A stretch of DNA of 64,000 nt from assembly GCF_029892105.1 (NCBI RefSeq), contig NZ_JARZAJ010000028.1, positions 28,686 through 92,685 on the forward strand, in the 5' to 3' direction. The notes under the pieces were generated by a model. It made no database searches. It saw only the letters and a list, made by a program, of their open reading frames with translations, and was not told where the DNA came from. The position numbers and the translations under genes were made by a program. The stretch comes from Kitasatospora sp. GP82 (lineage in GTDB: Bacteria > Actinomycetota > Actinomycetes > Streptomycetales > Streptomycetaceae). Position 1 is the stretch's first letter. Every line of letters begins with the position of its first letter. Shown one piece after another: positions 7,861 to 16,657 of this stretch.

Positions 7861-9237
7861 ATGCGTAGGAACCGACTTGTCCTCCTGGCCGTGAGTGCGG
7901 TCGCAGCGCTCACCGCGGTCGCGCTGCCCGCCCTGCCTCAGGCCTCCGCCTCCGCCTCCTCCGCAGCTCGGGCGATCGTCTTCCGGGTCCCCGTCCGGGA
8001 TGCGAGCGACCCGCAGAAACTGCTCGCAGGCGGCTTCGATGTCCTGGAACGGCGTCAGGGCAACGACCTGTTCGTTCTCGGCGACGCGGCAGCCGGTGCG
8101 CGTCTTCACCAGCTCGGATTCACCTGGACGGTGGACCGGACCCTGCCGGGCGGGCGCACCAGCGCGCAGGACGTCCACGCGGCAGACGTCAACGACACCT
8201 ACTACGGCGGCTACCACACGGTCAACGCCCACTACACGCACCTGGACCAGACCGCCGCCCAACATCCCGGCCTGGCCACCGTGGTGACCTACGGCCAGTC
8301 CTGGCGCAAGCAGAACGGGCAGCCGAACGGCTACGACCTGAAGGCCATCTGCATCACCAAGCTGACCCAGGGCGACTGCCGGCTCGATCCGAACCCGGCC
8401 AAGCCCCGCTTCTTCCTGATGAGTCAGATCCACGCCAGGGAGATCACCACCGGAGAGGTCTCCTGGCGCTGGATCGACTACCTGACGGGCAACTACGGGA
8501 CCGACCCGACCGTCACCGCGCTGATGGACTCCACCGAGATGTGGGTGGTGCCGATCGCCAACCCCGACGGCGTCGACATCGTCCAGCAGGGCGGCGACAA
8601 CCCCAACCTGCAGCGCAAGAACGCCGACGACACCAACGGCACCTCCTGCGGCTGGAACGGCCAGACCGGCATCGACCTCAACCGCAACACCAACTCGCAC
8701 TGGGGCGCCAGCGGCACCTCGGACCAGCCCTGTGACGAGACCTATCCGGGACCCGACGCGAACTCCGAGACCGAGAACTCCGCTCTGGAGAACCTCTTCC
8801 GCAACCTGTACCCGGCCGTGCGCGGCACCGGCGACACGACCCCGGCACCGGTCGACACCCGAGGCGTCATGATCACCATGCACAGCGACGCCAGCATGGT
8901 GCTCTTCCCCTGGGGGTTCGACCACACCGTGCACACCGGGAACGACGCCGCGCTGCGTGCCATGGCCGCCCGGCTCGGATCCATCACCGGCTACCAGTAC
9001 GGCCAGCCCGGCGAGATCCTCTACGACGCGGCCGGCACCACCGACGACTGGACCTACGACAAACTCGGCCTGGCGAGCTTCACGATCGAGGTCGGCGACA
9101 GTGACGGCCGCGGCTGTGACGGCTTTCTGCCGCCGTACAGCTGCCAGGACAGCTACTTCTGGCCCAAGCTTCAGCCCGCCCTGCTGTACGCCGCCCAACA
9201 CGCCGCGGCCCCGTACCGGACCGCATCGGACGGCTGA
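7861..9237 (+). CDS. secreted M14 zinc carboxypeptidase
   Basis: A 458-residue exported metallopeptidase. It has a signal peptide (MRRNRLVLLAVSAVAALTAV, Ala-rich cleavage region at about 25-35), then a pro-region, then the M14 catalytic domain from about residue 120. The zinc ligands are visible in QIHAREITTGE (HxxE, about 187-190) and ITMHSDASMVLFPWG (His, about 340). The catalytic Glu is in SFTIEVGDSDG near the C-terminus, and ANPDGVDIV and DLNRNTN are the usual substrate-binding segments. It resembles Streptomyces carboxypeptidase SG/T, which removes C-terminal residues from peptides outside the cell. Length and motifs indicate an intact gene. Confidence 0.92.
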   Translation: MRRNRLVLLAVSAVAALTAVALPALPQASASASSAARAIVFRVPVRDASDPQKLLAGGFDVLERRQGNDLFVLGDAAAGARLHQLGFTWTVDRTLPGGRTSAQDVHAADVNDTYYGGYHTVNAHYTHLDQTAAQHPGLATVVTYGQSWRKQNGQPNGYDLKAICITKLTQGDCRLDPNPAKPRFFLMSQIHAREITTGEVSWRWIDYLTGNYGTDPTVTALMDSTEMWVVPIANPDGVDIVQQGGDNPNLQRKNADDTNGTSCGWNGQTGIDLNRNTNSHWGASGTSDQPCDETYPGPDANSETENSALENLFRNLYPAVRGTGDTTPAPVDTRGVMITMHSDASMVLFPWGFDHTVHTGNDAALRAMAARLGSITGYQYGQPGEILYDAAGTTDDWTYDKLGLASFTIEVGDSDGRGCDGFLPPYSCQDSYFWPKLQPALLYAAQHAAAPYRTASDG

Positions 9238-9311
9238 CACGTCAACGCGGAAGGCTGCGTCGACCTGCTCGTCGCAGTGTCTGCGCCCGCTGGACGTACC
9301 GGGCGCCGGTC

Positions 9312-10418
9312 ATGCCGCCAGTAGCGACGACCGTAACCGAAAACCGGCTCCGTGTCAGGCGTCCCGGTGACGCACGGCCCACCACCCGGCGGGACCGGTG
9401 GCGTACGGTGCTCTGGCTTCAGGCGCGGCTCGTCCTCGCGGTCGTGGCCGTGATGACGACGGTCTGGGGGCCGGTGCTCGCCTTCGACCTGCTGCGCCTA
9501 GGCCTCGGTGAAGCTCCGGTGGCAGTGCCGGCTCTTGGAACCTGGGAGCCGCACCGGTGGTACGCGCCGCTTGCCGTGCTGCCGGCCGTCGGGACCTGGG
9601 CCCTGCTCGTCGCACTCGGCGACTTCGTCACCTTTCTCGCCCGGTTGCTGCTCGGCCCCTCCACCGCGGAGCGGCTGTCCTTGCTGGAGGAGCGCACCGA
9701 GCGGCTCCTGGAGCGCACCCGCATCGCCAGGGAGCTGCACGACTCCATCGGGCATGCGCTGACCGTCGCCGTAGTGCAGGCGGGCGCCGCGCGGGCGGCC
9801 GGGGACGCCGAGTTCACCGAACGGGCCCTGGCCGCGATCGAGGAGATCGGCCGGGGTGCGCTGGAGGACCTGGAGCGGGTGCTGCTCGTGCTGCGCGAGA
9901 GCACCCAGCCGGTGAGCGGGCGGCCAACCCTGCTGGAGGCGGACCGGCTGCTGGAGGCGGCGCGCAGTTCGGGCGCGGACGTGGACGCCGAGCTGTCGGG
10001 GCCGCTGAAGCAGGTGCCGGGGCCGGTGTCCCGCGAGGGCTACCGCATTCTCCAGGAGGCGCTCACCAATGTGCTGCGGCACTCGGGCCCCGTGCCGATA
10101 CGGGTGCGGATGGCGGTGATCGGTCGGCGACTGGAAATGGACGTGACCAATCCGTTGCCGGGCCGCGCGTCGCCCGACCACGGCGGCAGCAGGCTGCGCG
10201 GCATACGCGAGCGGACGGCGCTGCTCGGCGGTAAGGCGCAGGCGGGCCCGTGGCACGGTGAGTGGCGGGTTCGGGTGCGGCTGCCGCTCGACGGTGCGGG
10301 GGTCGCGTGGGGCGGCCGTGCGAGGGCGGCGAAAGGCCGGGCCGGGACACGGAGTTCCCAAGGGCATCCGCCCACAGGGCAGGGGCGGTCGTCGGGCCTG
10401 CCACCGGACAGGCCCTAG
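9312..10418 (+). CDS. orphan NarL-type sensor histidine kinase
   Basis: A 368-residue two-component kinase. Two hydrophobic segments (about residues 38-62 and 78-108) anchor it. The HisKA_3 dimerisation domain begins at RTRIARELHDSIGHALTVAV with the phospho-accepting His in ELHDSIGH (about 147). The ATPase domain has the N-box EALTNVLRHSG and a degenerate G-box region GGSRLRGIRERTALLGG. The protein does not end at the usual point after the last ATPase strand (RVRLPL) but runs on for about 42 low-complexity residues. No response-regulator gene follows, although such kinases normally overlap one. I infer that the original 3' end and partner gene were deleted. Confidence 0.85.
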   Translation: MPPVATTVTENRLRVRRPGDARPTTRRDRWRTVLWLQARLVLAVVAVMTTVWGPVLAFDLLRLGLGEAPVAVPALGTWEPHRWYAPLAVLPAVGTWALLVALGDFVTFLARLLLGPSTAERLSLLEERTERLLERTRIARELHDSIGHALTVAVVQAGAARAAGDAEFTERALAAIEEIGRGALEDLERVLLVLRESTQPVSGRPTLLEADRLLEAARSSGADVDAELSGPLKQVPGPVSREGYRILQEALTNVLRHSGPVPIRVRMAVIGRRLEMDVTNPLPGRASPDHGGSRLRGIRERTALLGGKAQAGPWHGEWRVRVRLPLDGAGVAWGGRARAAKGRAGTRSSQGHPPTGQGRSSGLPPDRP

Positions 10419-11176
10419 GCTGGTCGGATGCCGGTTACCGTTCTCCGGCCGCCACTCGTCGTAGGACGGAGCTCGGGTGGCGGGCGCACCGGTGTGTGAT
10501 GCCTTGGATGAACCAGTCCTGGCGGTCCGGCAGGTTTGCCAGTGAGGACGCTGGGCCCATGTCGGCACCAAACATCCATTCGATGAGCTGACTTGACCGG
10601 GACGCAGATACCGGCATTCTTCCGATCGAGTCGGCGGCGGGCAGGCCGCTTGTGTGCAGCCGGTCCTGTACCGCTACGGTGGAGGCCGTTGCAGACCTGG
10701 GGGGGCCGACGTGGACCGAACGCAAGTACCTGACCGGATCGACTTCTGCCGTTGTGGCAGCAGTCGGCCCGCCTCGCGATCGGCCGTTACGGACGTCGAA
10801 CCAGGTCCCTGGGCCCAGCCGGCATACAAGGCGTAATGCCATGTCCCGGGCAGCCCTTGCCGTTTCGCACCTCCGGCGAAGGGGCTGAAGTGGCCCACTC
10901 CGCTGGTCCGCGGACCTTGACCCTGTCAGGTCGGGTCAACTCGTCGCGGACGGTCGAGGCGGTACGCAATCTCCAGCGCCGGGCGGCCCCTTCGGCCGCC
11001 ATGCCCCGGTAGCGGACTTCAACGGCCGGACACGCATACTACCGGCTACGTGATCCCGAAGCACGGCATGTCACTCCGGAGAGCGACCTCCGGCGGTCCG
11101 TGGCGTCTGCGGACACCGGACCGATCGACTCCCTCACCGGCGCAGGTCTACTCATTTCCCGAAAGGATCCTTCCTC
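10419..11176. other. gap of about 750 bases, no recognised gene
   Basis: This covers the sequence after the orphan kinase. A minus-strand frame (10435-10842) contains a passage SSQLIEWMFGADMGPASSLA that reads like protein, but it lacks a ribosome binding site and family motifs. The rest shows no coding bias. The region may hold remnants of the missing response regulator's neighbourhood. Confidence 0.4.
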
Positions 11177-12148
11177 ATGGCAGCTTTCCATCGCATCGGC
11201 ATACGCCGACCGATTGCCGGGCTGGCCGCCGGCGCAGCGGCGACGCTGCTGGTGTTCACCGCGTCCGCCGGCGCGCAGGCGGCGCCCCAACCCCGGCCGA
11301 GCACCCCGGGTATATGCTCCTCCGCGCGCAACCCCCAGCTGGCCGCCCACCTGTCCCAGGACATCACGGGCGCCCTGGCGGGCCGTCAGGACACGGTGGC
11401 GTTCGCAATATCGGACGCCAAGACCGGCGTGTCCTGCGCCTACCACTCCTCTTTGCACTTCGACTCGGCGAGCGTCGTCAAGGCGACCATCATGGGCGCC
11501 GTGCTGCGCCGTGCCGAGGACGAGCACCGATACCTGACCGACTGGGAGGACACCAACCTCCAGCAGATGATCACGGCGTCCGACAACACTGCGGCCACCA
11601 ACCTGTGGAAGAGCCTGGGCATGCCCCGCCTCCAGGCCTTCCTGAAGCTGGCAGGGATGAACGACACCCAGCTGGGCGCTGATGGCTACTGGGGTCTTAC
11701 GCAGATCACCGCAGCCGACGAGCTGAAGATGCTGGATGTCTTCACCGGCAACCCGAGCGTGCTCACGCCGGCCGGAAAGGCCTATGCCCTGGGGCTGATG
11801 AGCCAGGTGGAGGCCGACCAGCGTTGGGGTACCCCCTTCGGCGCGCCGGCCACGGTCTCCGTGCACGTGAAGAACGGCTGGCTGCCTCGGGCGACCCACG
11901 GCTGGCGGGTGCACAGCCTGGGCATCTTCACCGGTGCGGGCAAGGACTACCGGATGGCGGTCCTGACCCAGGACAACGCCACCGAGTCCGACGGGATCGA
12001 CACGATCCAGCGGATCGCCTCGGCGGTGCACCACGACCTCAACAGCGGTGCCGGCGGCCAGACCTCCAAGCTCGCTCCCCAGGGTCGTGACACCGAAGCG
12101 CCCGAGGCCTCCGACGGCTCGGCGCCGTTCGGGTCCGTCGCGCACTGA
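11177..12148 (+). CDS. secreted serine hydrolase of the beta-lactamase/PBP fold
   Basis: A 323-residue exported protein with a signal peptide ending around ASAGAQAAPQ. The penicillin-recognising fold is seen from the nucleophile motif SVVK (about residue 98, SxxK), the SDN loop in ITASDNTAATN (about 138) and a third-strand motif KNG (in VHVKNGWLP) in place of the usual KTG. The class A beta-lactamase omega-loop Glu (ExxLN) is not seen; that region reads GYWGLTQITAADELKML. It is therefore more likely a cell-wall serine hydrolase or inactive relative than a real beta-lactamase. ATG 11177 follows an AAAGGAT ribosome site. A long terminator closes the gene. Confidence 0.85.
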   Translation: MAAFHRIGIRRPIAGLAAGAAATLLVFTASAGAQAAPQPRPSTPGICSSARNPQLAAHLSQDITGALAGRQDTVAFAISDAKTGVSCAYHSSLHFDSASVVKATIMGAVLRRAEDEHRYLTDWEDTNLQQMITASDNTAATNLWKSLGMPRLQAFLKLAGMNDTQLGADGYWGLTQITAADELKMLDVFTGNPSVLTPAGKAYALGLMSQVEADQRWGTPFGAPATVSVHVKNGWLPRATHGWRVHSLGIFTGAGKDYRMAVLTQDNATESDGIDTIQRIASAVHHDLNSGAGGQTSKLAPQGRDTEAPEASDGSAPFGSVAH

Positions 12149-12188
12149 CGCACTCCTCGGGCCCGGCCGCGCGGTCGAGCGTCAGGCA

Positions 12189-12233
12189 GGGGGTGGGGCC
12201 GACGGCAGCAGCTGTCGGCCCCACCCCCCTTTG
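12189..12233 (+). terminator. strong hairpin terminator
   Basis: A 15-bp perfect stem GGGGGTGGGGCCGAC (12189-12203) / GTCGGCCCCACCCCC (12214-12228) with a 10-base loop, followed by CTTTG. It lies 40 bases after the serine hydrolase stop. Confidence 0.8.
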
Positions 12234-12486
12234 TGCATCAGCGGGCCTGACGGATGGCGTTCACGAATCGCGATGCGGCGTCAGCCGGCCGGTGGTTCGT
12301 CCGCCCGGAGATTCGACTTCAGCTGCTCGAAGTCGGTGGGGGCCGATCGTCGTGGCAGGAAGTCCTTGATCTGTTGAGCGCAGTCCTGCGGACTGGCAGT
12401 GCTGGTGTCGCACTCGATGTCGCAGATGCCGTGGGCGTGAACGCGCGCGCCGCCACAGCTCGGCAGAGAACCCGTACCCGCAGCCG

Positions 12487-13086
12487 TCAGGGGGCCCCGG
12501 TGAGGCTGCTCAGGAAGCGGGCCAGCAGGACGACGTAGTCGAGGGACCCGATGAGCAGAGCGGTCGAAGTGCCCAGCAGCATCGGGCCCGCGGCCTTGGG
12601 ATCACTCCTGAGGCGGCGGGCGAAGTGGGCGGCCACACCGAGCGGCAGGACCAGGGCAGCGACCGCCACCACAGCGAGGAGCAACGCCGGCACGCCCAGG
12701 TCGGCCGCTTCGAGGAAGTACCGGCCGACCACCCATGTGCCGGCCACCGACACGGACAGGACCACCGCCAGGGCCACCACCGGAGCACGCTCGTAAAAGG
12801 TCCGCGCAGAAGCCGGCCGACCCGGGACCCACGGGACCCGGACCTGGTTGTCGAGGCCGTCGGCCTGACACGGCACTTCCGGGGCCTCCGCCCTCGTCCG
12901 GCCGCAGGCGTCGGATCCTTCCTCACCCAGGCGGCCAGGGACGCCGGACACCGCAGCGTCGGAGGCTTCGACAGCGGCGGGCAGGGCGGCCGCAGCCTCC
13001 ACGGCCGGGTGGCCCACCATCTCCGGAACAGCCGCGGCGCCCGCCTCACCAGGGCACCTCGATCCCGCAGGGAACTTGTCTCGCAT
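12487..13086 (-). CDS. membrane protein of unknown function
   Basis: A 199-residue protein. The first 95 residues are hydrophilic, Ala/Gly/Glu-rich and probably disordered. The rest holds four hydrophobic helices (about 103-122, 130-150, 150-165 and 170-195), separated by a basic loop RRLRSDPK that should face the cytoplasm. No family is recognised. The ATG at 13086 is preceded by GAGGA at eight bases, supporting the start. It faces away from the truncated DUF6159 gene. Confidence 0.55.
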   Translation of the reverse strand: MRDKFPAGSRCPGEAGAAAVPEMVGHPAVEAAAALPAAVEASDAAVSGVPGRLGEEGSDACGRTRAEAPEVPCQADGLDNQVRVPWVPGRPASARTFYERAPVVALAVVLSVSVAGTWVVGRYFLEAADLGVPALLLAVVAVAALVLPLGVAAHFARRLRSDPKAAGPMLLGTSTALLIGSLDYVVLLARFLSSLTGAP

Positions 13087-13349
13087 GCGTCGTCCTCAAG
13101 CCTCATCGAATCCCTGATCGACTCTCACGCTATGCGGCCCCGACGCGCGGGGCACCCGACGGAAGGCACCCGGGTGGTAAGGCCATGCTCCGCTGCGGAC
13201 CCCGGCTGCCCGAAAATCAGTCAGCATGCTGCCCGGGGGGCAACACCGGTCACTCCGGGACGTGGTGCGCCGACGGCACGGCGGCTGCCGCAACCTGCGG
13301 CGGGCCGCCACGCCGGCCCGACCAAGAGACCCTCCCCGGGGGAACCTCC

Positions 13350-13787
13350 ATGAGCACCGTCCAGCCCGTCCGCGTGTCCTTCGACGTGCTGAAGCAGAAC
13401 CGGCGCCTGCTGGTCTTCCCCCTGCTGACCGGCGCCGCGCTGGCGCTGACCACCACCGGCATCGCGGTGCCGCTGTACCTTCGGCACGGGGTCCAGCCCT
13501 CGCTGTCCACCTCGGAGCGGATCGCCATCGGCGTCGACTACCTGCTGCTGGGGTTCGTGCTGACGCTCTGCAACGCCACGATGATCTGCGCGGTCCACGA
13601 CGTCCTGCGCGGCGAGCCCGTCCGGATCGGCGCGAGCTGCCGGCGCGCGTTGCGGCACTGGCGGCAGCTGCTGGTCTGGAGCGTGCTCAGCGCGACGGCC
13701 CTGCTGCTCATCCGACAGCTGGAACGGATCCCGGTGGTGGGCTGGATCATGCGCGAACGAACACGCCTTCCGACCCGGTCGGCGTGA
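13350..13787 (+). pseudogene. truncated DUF6159-like membrane protein
   Basis: Starts correctly: ATG 13350 with GGGGGAA upstream (13337-13343). It then reads MSTVQPVRVSFDVLKQNRRL followed by two hydrophobic helices (LLVFPLLTGAALALTTTGIA and a helix around VDYLLLGFVLTLCNATMICA). The stretch RIGASCRRALRHWRQLLVWS resembles the conserved cytoplasmic loop of DUF6159 proteins. Members of that family normally continue for another 100 or more residues with a third pair of helices, but here the frame closes after VGWIMRERTRLPTRSA. I infer a 3' deletion. The following 270 bases give no continuation in another frame. Confidence 0.5.
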
Positions 13788-14057
13788 CCCAGCACCTGCT
13801 CCACTCCGCGGTGCACAGAGCGCTCGGCATCGACGTCACCGGTTCGACCGGTGCGGAGCAGCTTCCGGGCACTTTCGGTCAGTCCCCCGCCGTCGACCCG
13901 GGCCGTTCCGGACAGCCGGCGGCCGGCAGACGCGCGTCCGCTACCCTTTGACGTCGCTCACCAGGCCGAAGTCGTCGGCCACCGAACTCCGCGCCGCCGC
14001 CCTCGCGGTCCGGACCGACGACGGCCGCCGAGCCGACCGGAACCAGAAGGAGTCCTC

Positions 14058-14867
14058 ATGACGGTGCACCGGCGGACAGAGGAAGAGGTGCTGGTCGGCG
14101 GCGGCGTGAATCAGGTCGTGCGGATCGGATCGACCGTTCGACGCCCCGCCGGCCCCTGGACCCCCACCGTCCACGCACTGCTCGACCACCTGCGGGCGGC
14201 AGGGTTCACCGGTGCCCCACGTGCTCTCGGCCTCGACACCGGCGGCCGGGAGATCCTCGACTTCGTGCCCGGCCACGTCGCCAGCTACCCGCTGCCGGAC
14301 TACGCGCGATCAGATGCCACCCTGCGGGCCGTGGCCGTGCTCCTGCGCGACTACCACGACGCCACCGCCCGCTTCACCCCGCCGCCGGAAGCCACCTGGT
14401 ACCTGCCCGGCCGAGAGCCGACCGAGGTGATCTGCCACGGCGACATCGCCCCCTACAACTGCGTCTTCCGCGACGGAAAGCCGATCGCGTTCATCGACTT
14501 CGATACCGCCCACCCCGGCCCGCGCATCTGGGACCTCGCCTACGCCGCCTATCGGTTCGTGCCCCTCACCGATCCGGGCAACGGCGACTTTGCGCTGCCC
14601 GTCGAGGAACAGGCACGTCGGCTCGGACTCCTCGCCGACGCCTATCAGTTGGACGACAGCGATCGCGCCGCACTCGCCGACACCGCCCGGGAGCGCCTGG
14701 ATGCTCTGGTCCGCCACATGCACGAGCAGGCCAACGCCGGCACCGTCGCGTTCGCCGAACACGTCGCCGCCGGACACGACCTCCTCTACCGCACCGATGC
14801 GGCACACATCGCCCGCCACACAGCACTCTTCACCGCGGCGCTGAGTCGAAAGCACCCACAGCAGTGA
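14058..14867 (+). CDS. aminoglycoside phosphotransferase (APH) family protein
   Basis: A 269-residue soluble kinase-like protein. The Brenner motif is HGDIAPYNC (about residues 132-140) with the catalytic Asp. The metal-binding DFD lies in FIDFDTAHPGPRIWDLA (about 149-165), both as in APH/choline-kinase-like phosphotransferases. These phosphorylate a hydroxyl of a small molecule with ATP or GTP. The N-terminal lobe is short and typical of the small standalone members in actinomycetes, whose substrate is usually unknown; antibiotic resistance is possible but not shown. ATG 14058 has a good ribosome site (AGAAGGAG, 14045-14052). Confidence 0.85.
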   Translation: MTVHRRTEEEVLVGGGVNQVVRIGSTVRRPAGPWTPTVHALLDHLRAAGFTGAPRALGLDTGGREILDFVPGHVASYPLPDYARSDATLRAVAVLLRDYHDATARFTPPPEATWYLPGREPTEVICHGDIAPYNCVFRDGKPIAFIDFDTAHPGPRIWDLAYAAYRFVPLTDPGNGDFALPVEEQARRLGLLADAYQLDDSDRAALADTARERLDALVRHMHEQANAGTVAFAEHVAAGHDLLYRTDAAHIARHTALFTAALSRKHPQQ

Positions 14868-14926
14868 CTCCCGGCCACCAACGAAGCATCAGTGCCCGGC
14901 CGGAACACCTCGGACACCGGCGGTTA

Positions 14927-15202
14927 CTACACGTCGGTGAGGGGCTGCTGGGTGAAGCAGCCGAGATCGGTGATTGCCGCGGTGTCGCTGAGGGCGGCGA
15001 GCTGCTCCTCGTTGCGGGGGACGCCGCCGATGTCGACACCGAAGAGGAGGAGGTGGCTGCCGCCTTCGTCCTTGCGCAGGAGCGAGACGTTGAGGACATT
15101 GCCCGCGCGGCTCGGAGGAGCGTCGACCAGGGTGGCCAGGTGGGTGTCGACGGCCGCGACGAGATCGTCGGCGGCGGCAGTTGGCCCGACACGCCGTGAC
15201 AC
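14927..15202 (-). CDS. small hypothetical protein
   Basis: Ninety-one residues with strong third-position G/C bias, so probably expressed. It reads as one alpha/beta unit (DLVAAVDTHLATLVDAPPSR ... VLNVSLLRKDEGGSHLLLFG). No signal peptide or metal motif is present and I recognise no family. It starts at GTG 15202 only nine bases after the stop of the DinB gene on the same strand, suggesting a two-gene transcript. Confidence 0.5.
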   Translation of the reverse strand: MSRRVGPTAAADDLVAAVDTHLATLVDAPPSRAGNVLNVSLLRKDEGGSHLLLFGVDIGGVPRNEEQLAALSDTAAITDLGCFTQQPLTDV

Positions 15203-15211
15203 GCCCAGGCG

Positions 15212-15682
15212 TCAGATGCCGCGACTGCCGTCGCGGGTCTCGCGGATGATGTCCGCGTGACCGGCGTGCCGGGCCGTCTCCTCGATCAGGTGCAGGAGCA
15301 CCCATCGCAGGTTGCGGTGCGCGAGCTTCGGCCAGGCGCACTGGGCGTCCAGGTCCATGCTCGCGGTGATCTCCCGTGAGATGGCCACCTGTTCCCCGAA
15401 ACAGGCCAGCCAGCGCTCCACCGTGTCTTCGTCGTCGACACGGAAGTCCTCCTCGTTCGGATCCGGGGCATCGGGCTCCGGCCATTCGTGCGGGAAGACC
15501 CGTCCCGCCACAATGATCTGGAACCACCGTCGTTCCCACAGCGCCGAGTGCTTGAGCAGCCCGAGCAGCGACAGCGAGCTCGCGGTCGGAGTCTCGCGGG
15601 CATCCGCGTCGGAGACCCCCTGAATCTTGCGGACCAGGGCCTCTCGCTGCTTGTCGAGGAACCCGCACAGAGCTTCCCGCAC
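15212..15682 (-). CDS. DinB/DUF664 family protein, 5' end doubtful
   Basis: A 156-residue four-helix-bundle protein of the DinB/DUF664 type: opening helix FLDKQREALVRKIQGVSD, then SLSLLGLLKHSALWERRWFQ with a His metal ligand (LLKHS), and the C-terminal HLIEETARHAGHADIIRE with two further metal-binding His. These are the usual three His ligands. Such proteins are metal-dependent, often thiol-transfer enzymes. The only possible start is GTG 15682, which has no ribosome binding site and gives a protein lacking the first ten or so residues seen in relatives. The truncated TetR gene begins at the same base on the other strand, so both 5' ends look cut. Confidence 0.7.
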   Translation of the reverse strand: MREALCGFLDKQREALVRKIQGVSDADARETPTASSLSLLGLLKHSALWERRWFQIIVAGRVFPHEWPEPDAPDPNEEDFRVDDEDTVERWLACFGEQVAISREITASMDLDAQCAWPKLAHRNLRWVLLHLIEETARHAGHADIIRETRDGSRGI

Positions 15683-16234
15683 AGGCCGACCCGGCCGCGT
15701 GGCGCGGACGCCCGACGCGCCGACATCCTGCGGGCGGCCCGCCACGCCTTCGGCCGCCACGCCTACGCCGACACCACCATCGCGGCCATCGCGGACGGCG
15801 CGGGCGTGAGCTCGGCCCTGGTGATGAAGTACTTCGGCAGCAAGGAACAGCTGTTCGCGCAGGTCTTCACCTTCGAGGAGGACGCCGCCGCCCTGCTCGA
15901 CGCCCCGCTGGACACCCTTGCCCGCCACATGGTGCTGCACCTGCTCGCGACCCAGGAGGGCGAGGCCCGCGACCCCATCCTCCGCATCGCCTTCTCCCGC
16001 CTGCACGAGGAGCAGGGCCGCGAGGCCAGGGCCAACTTCCGCGCCCAGGTCGTCACCCGCCTTCCCGGCCCGGACGCCCCTCTTCGCGCCGAGATGGCCC
16101 TGGGCGTGCTGCTCGGCCCCGGCGCGCTGTACGCGATGGTCCAGGCCGAGGAGGTGCGCGCGCTGACGCACGAGCAGATCGCCGACCGGTACGTCCCGCT
16201 GCTCCAGCCCCTGCTCACAGGCCCACCGGCCTGA
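15683..16234 (+). pseudogene. TetR family regulator lacking its start
   Basis: About 183 residues of a TetR repressor are intact: helix-turn-helix ILRAARHAFGRHAYADTTIA...GVSSALVMKYFGSKEQLF followed by an all-helical ligand domain ending TGPPA. The PRGADARRADIL lead-in shows that almost the whole DNA-binding domain is present. However, no ATG, GTG or TTG lies in frame between the previous gene body and this point; the open frame simply continues into antisense of the DinB gene. I infer that a deletion at about 15680 removed the start codons and shared promoter of two divergent genes. Confidence 0.6.
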
Positions 16235-16285
16235 CAGGGCGCGGCACACGGCACCCGACCGCCCGGCCGGCTCCGGGTGGTCGGA

Positions 16286-16657
16286 TCAGATGCCCAGGAT
16301 CGGCCCGGTGTAGACCAGTTCGGCCGCCGTCTGCTGCGCCCGGCGCAGGTGAGTGGCCGCGCCTTCGATCGCCGCGATGGCGTGTCCGAGGTCCACGGCG
16401 ACCTCGGCCTGGCGCTCGGTGGGAGTGGGCGGGTCCGCGAAGACCGCGAGGTGCTCGGGTCTGATCGCGTTGAGGCCGGCGGCAAGCTGGTGCAGCGACT
16501 GCGGGAGGTGTTCCAGCAGGCCGGCGAGGGCGCCGAGGGTGTGGTGGACATCCGTTGGGTACGGGTACGCGGCGGTCTGCTGCGTGCACTCGTTGAGGTG
16601 ACGGATCTCGTCGGCGGCCGAGGCGGCGATCCCGCTCGGCGTGCGATCAAGAAGCAT
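16286..16657 (-). CDS. small helical hypothetical protein
   Basis: A 123-residue soluble, mostly helical protein (EIRHLNECTQQTAAYPYPTD, TLGALAGLLEHLPQSLHQLA, DLGHAIAAIEGAATHLRRAQ). Proteins of this make-up recur in Streptomyces next to small PH-like or DNA-mobility genes, but no function is known to me. The ATG at 16657 has an AAAGGA ribosome site and overlaps the end of the upstream gene (16647-17240) by 11 bases, implying co-translation. Confidence 0.6.
   Translation of the reverse strand: MLLDRTPSGIAASAADEIRHLNECTQQTAAYPYPTDVHHTLGALAGLLEHLPQSLHQLAAGLNAIRPEHLAVFADPPTPTERQAEVAVDLGHAIAAIEGAATHLRRAQQTAAELVYTGPILGI

Noticed and set aside
11177..12148. Class A beta-lactamase call
   Set aside because: The omega-loop glutamate motif is not found and KTG is KNG, so only a fold-level name is used.
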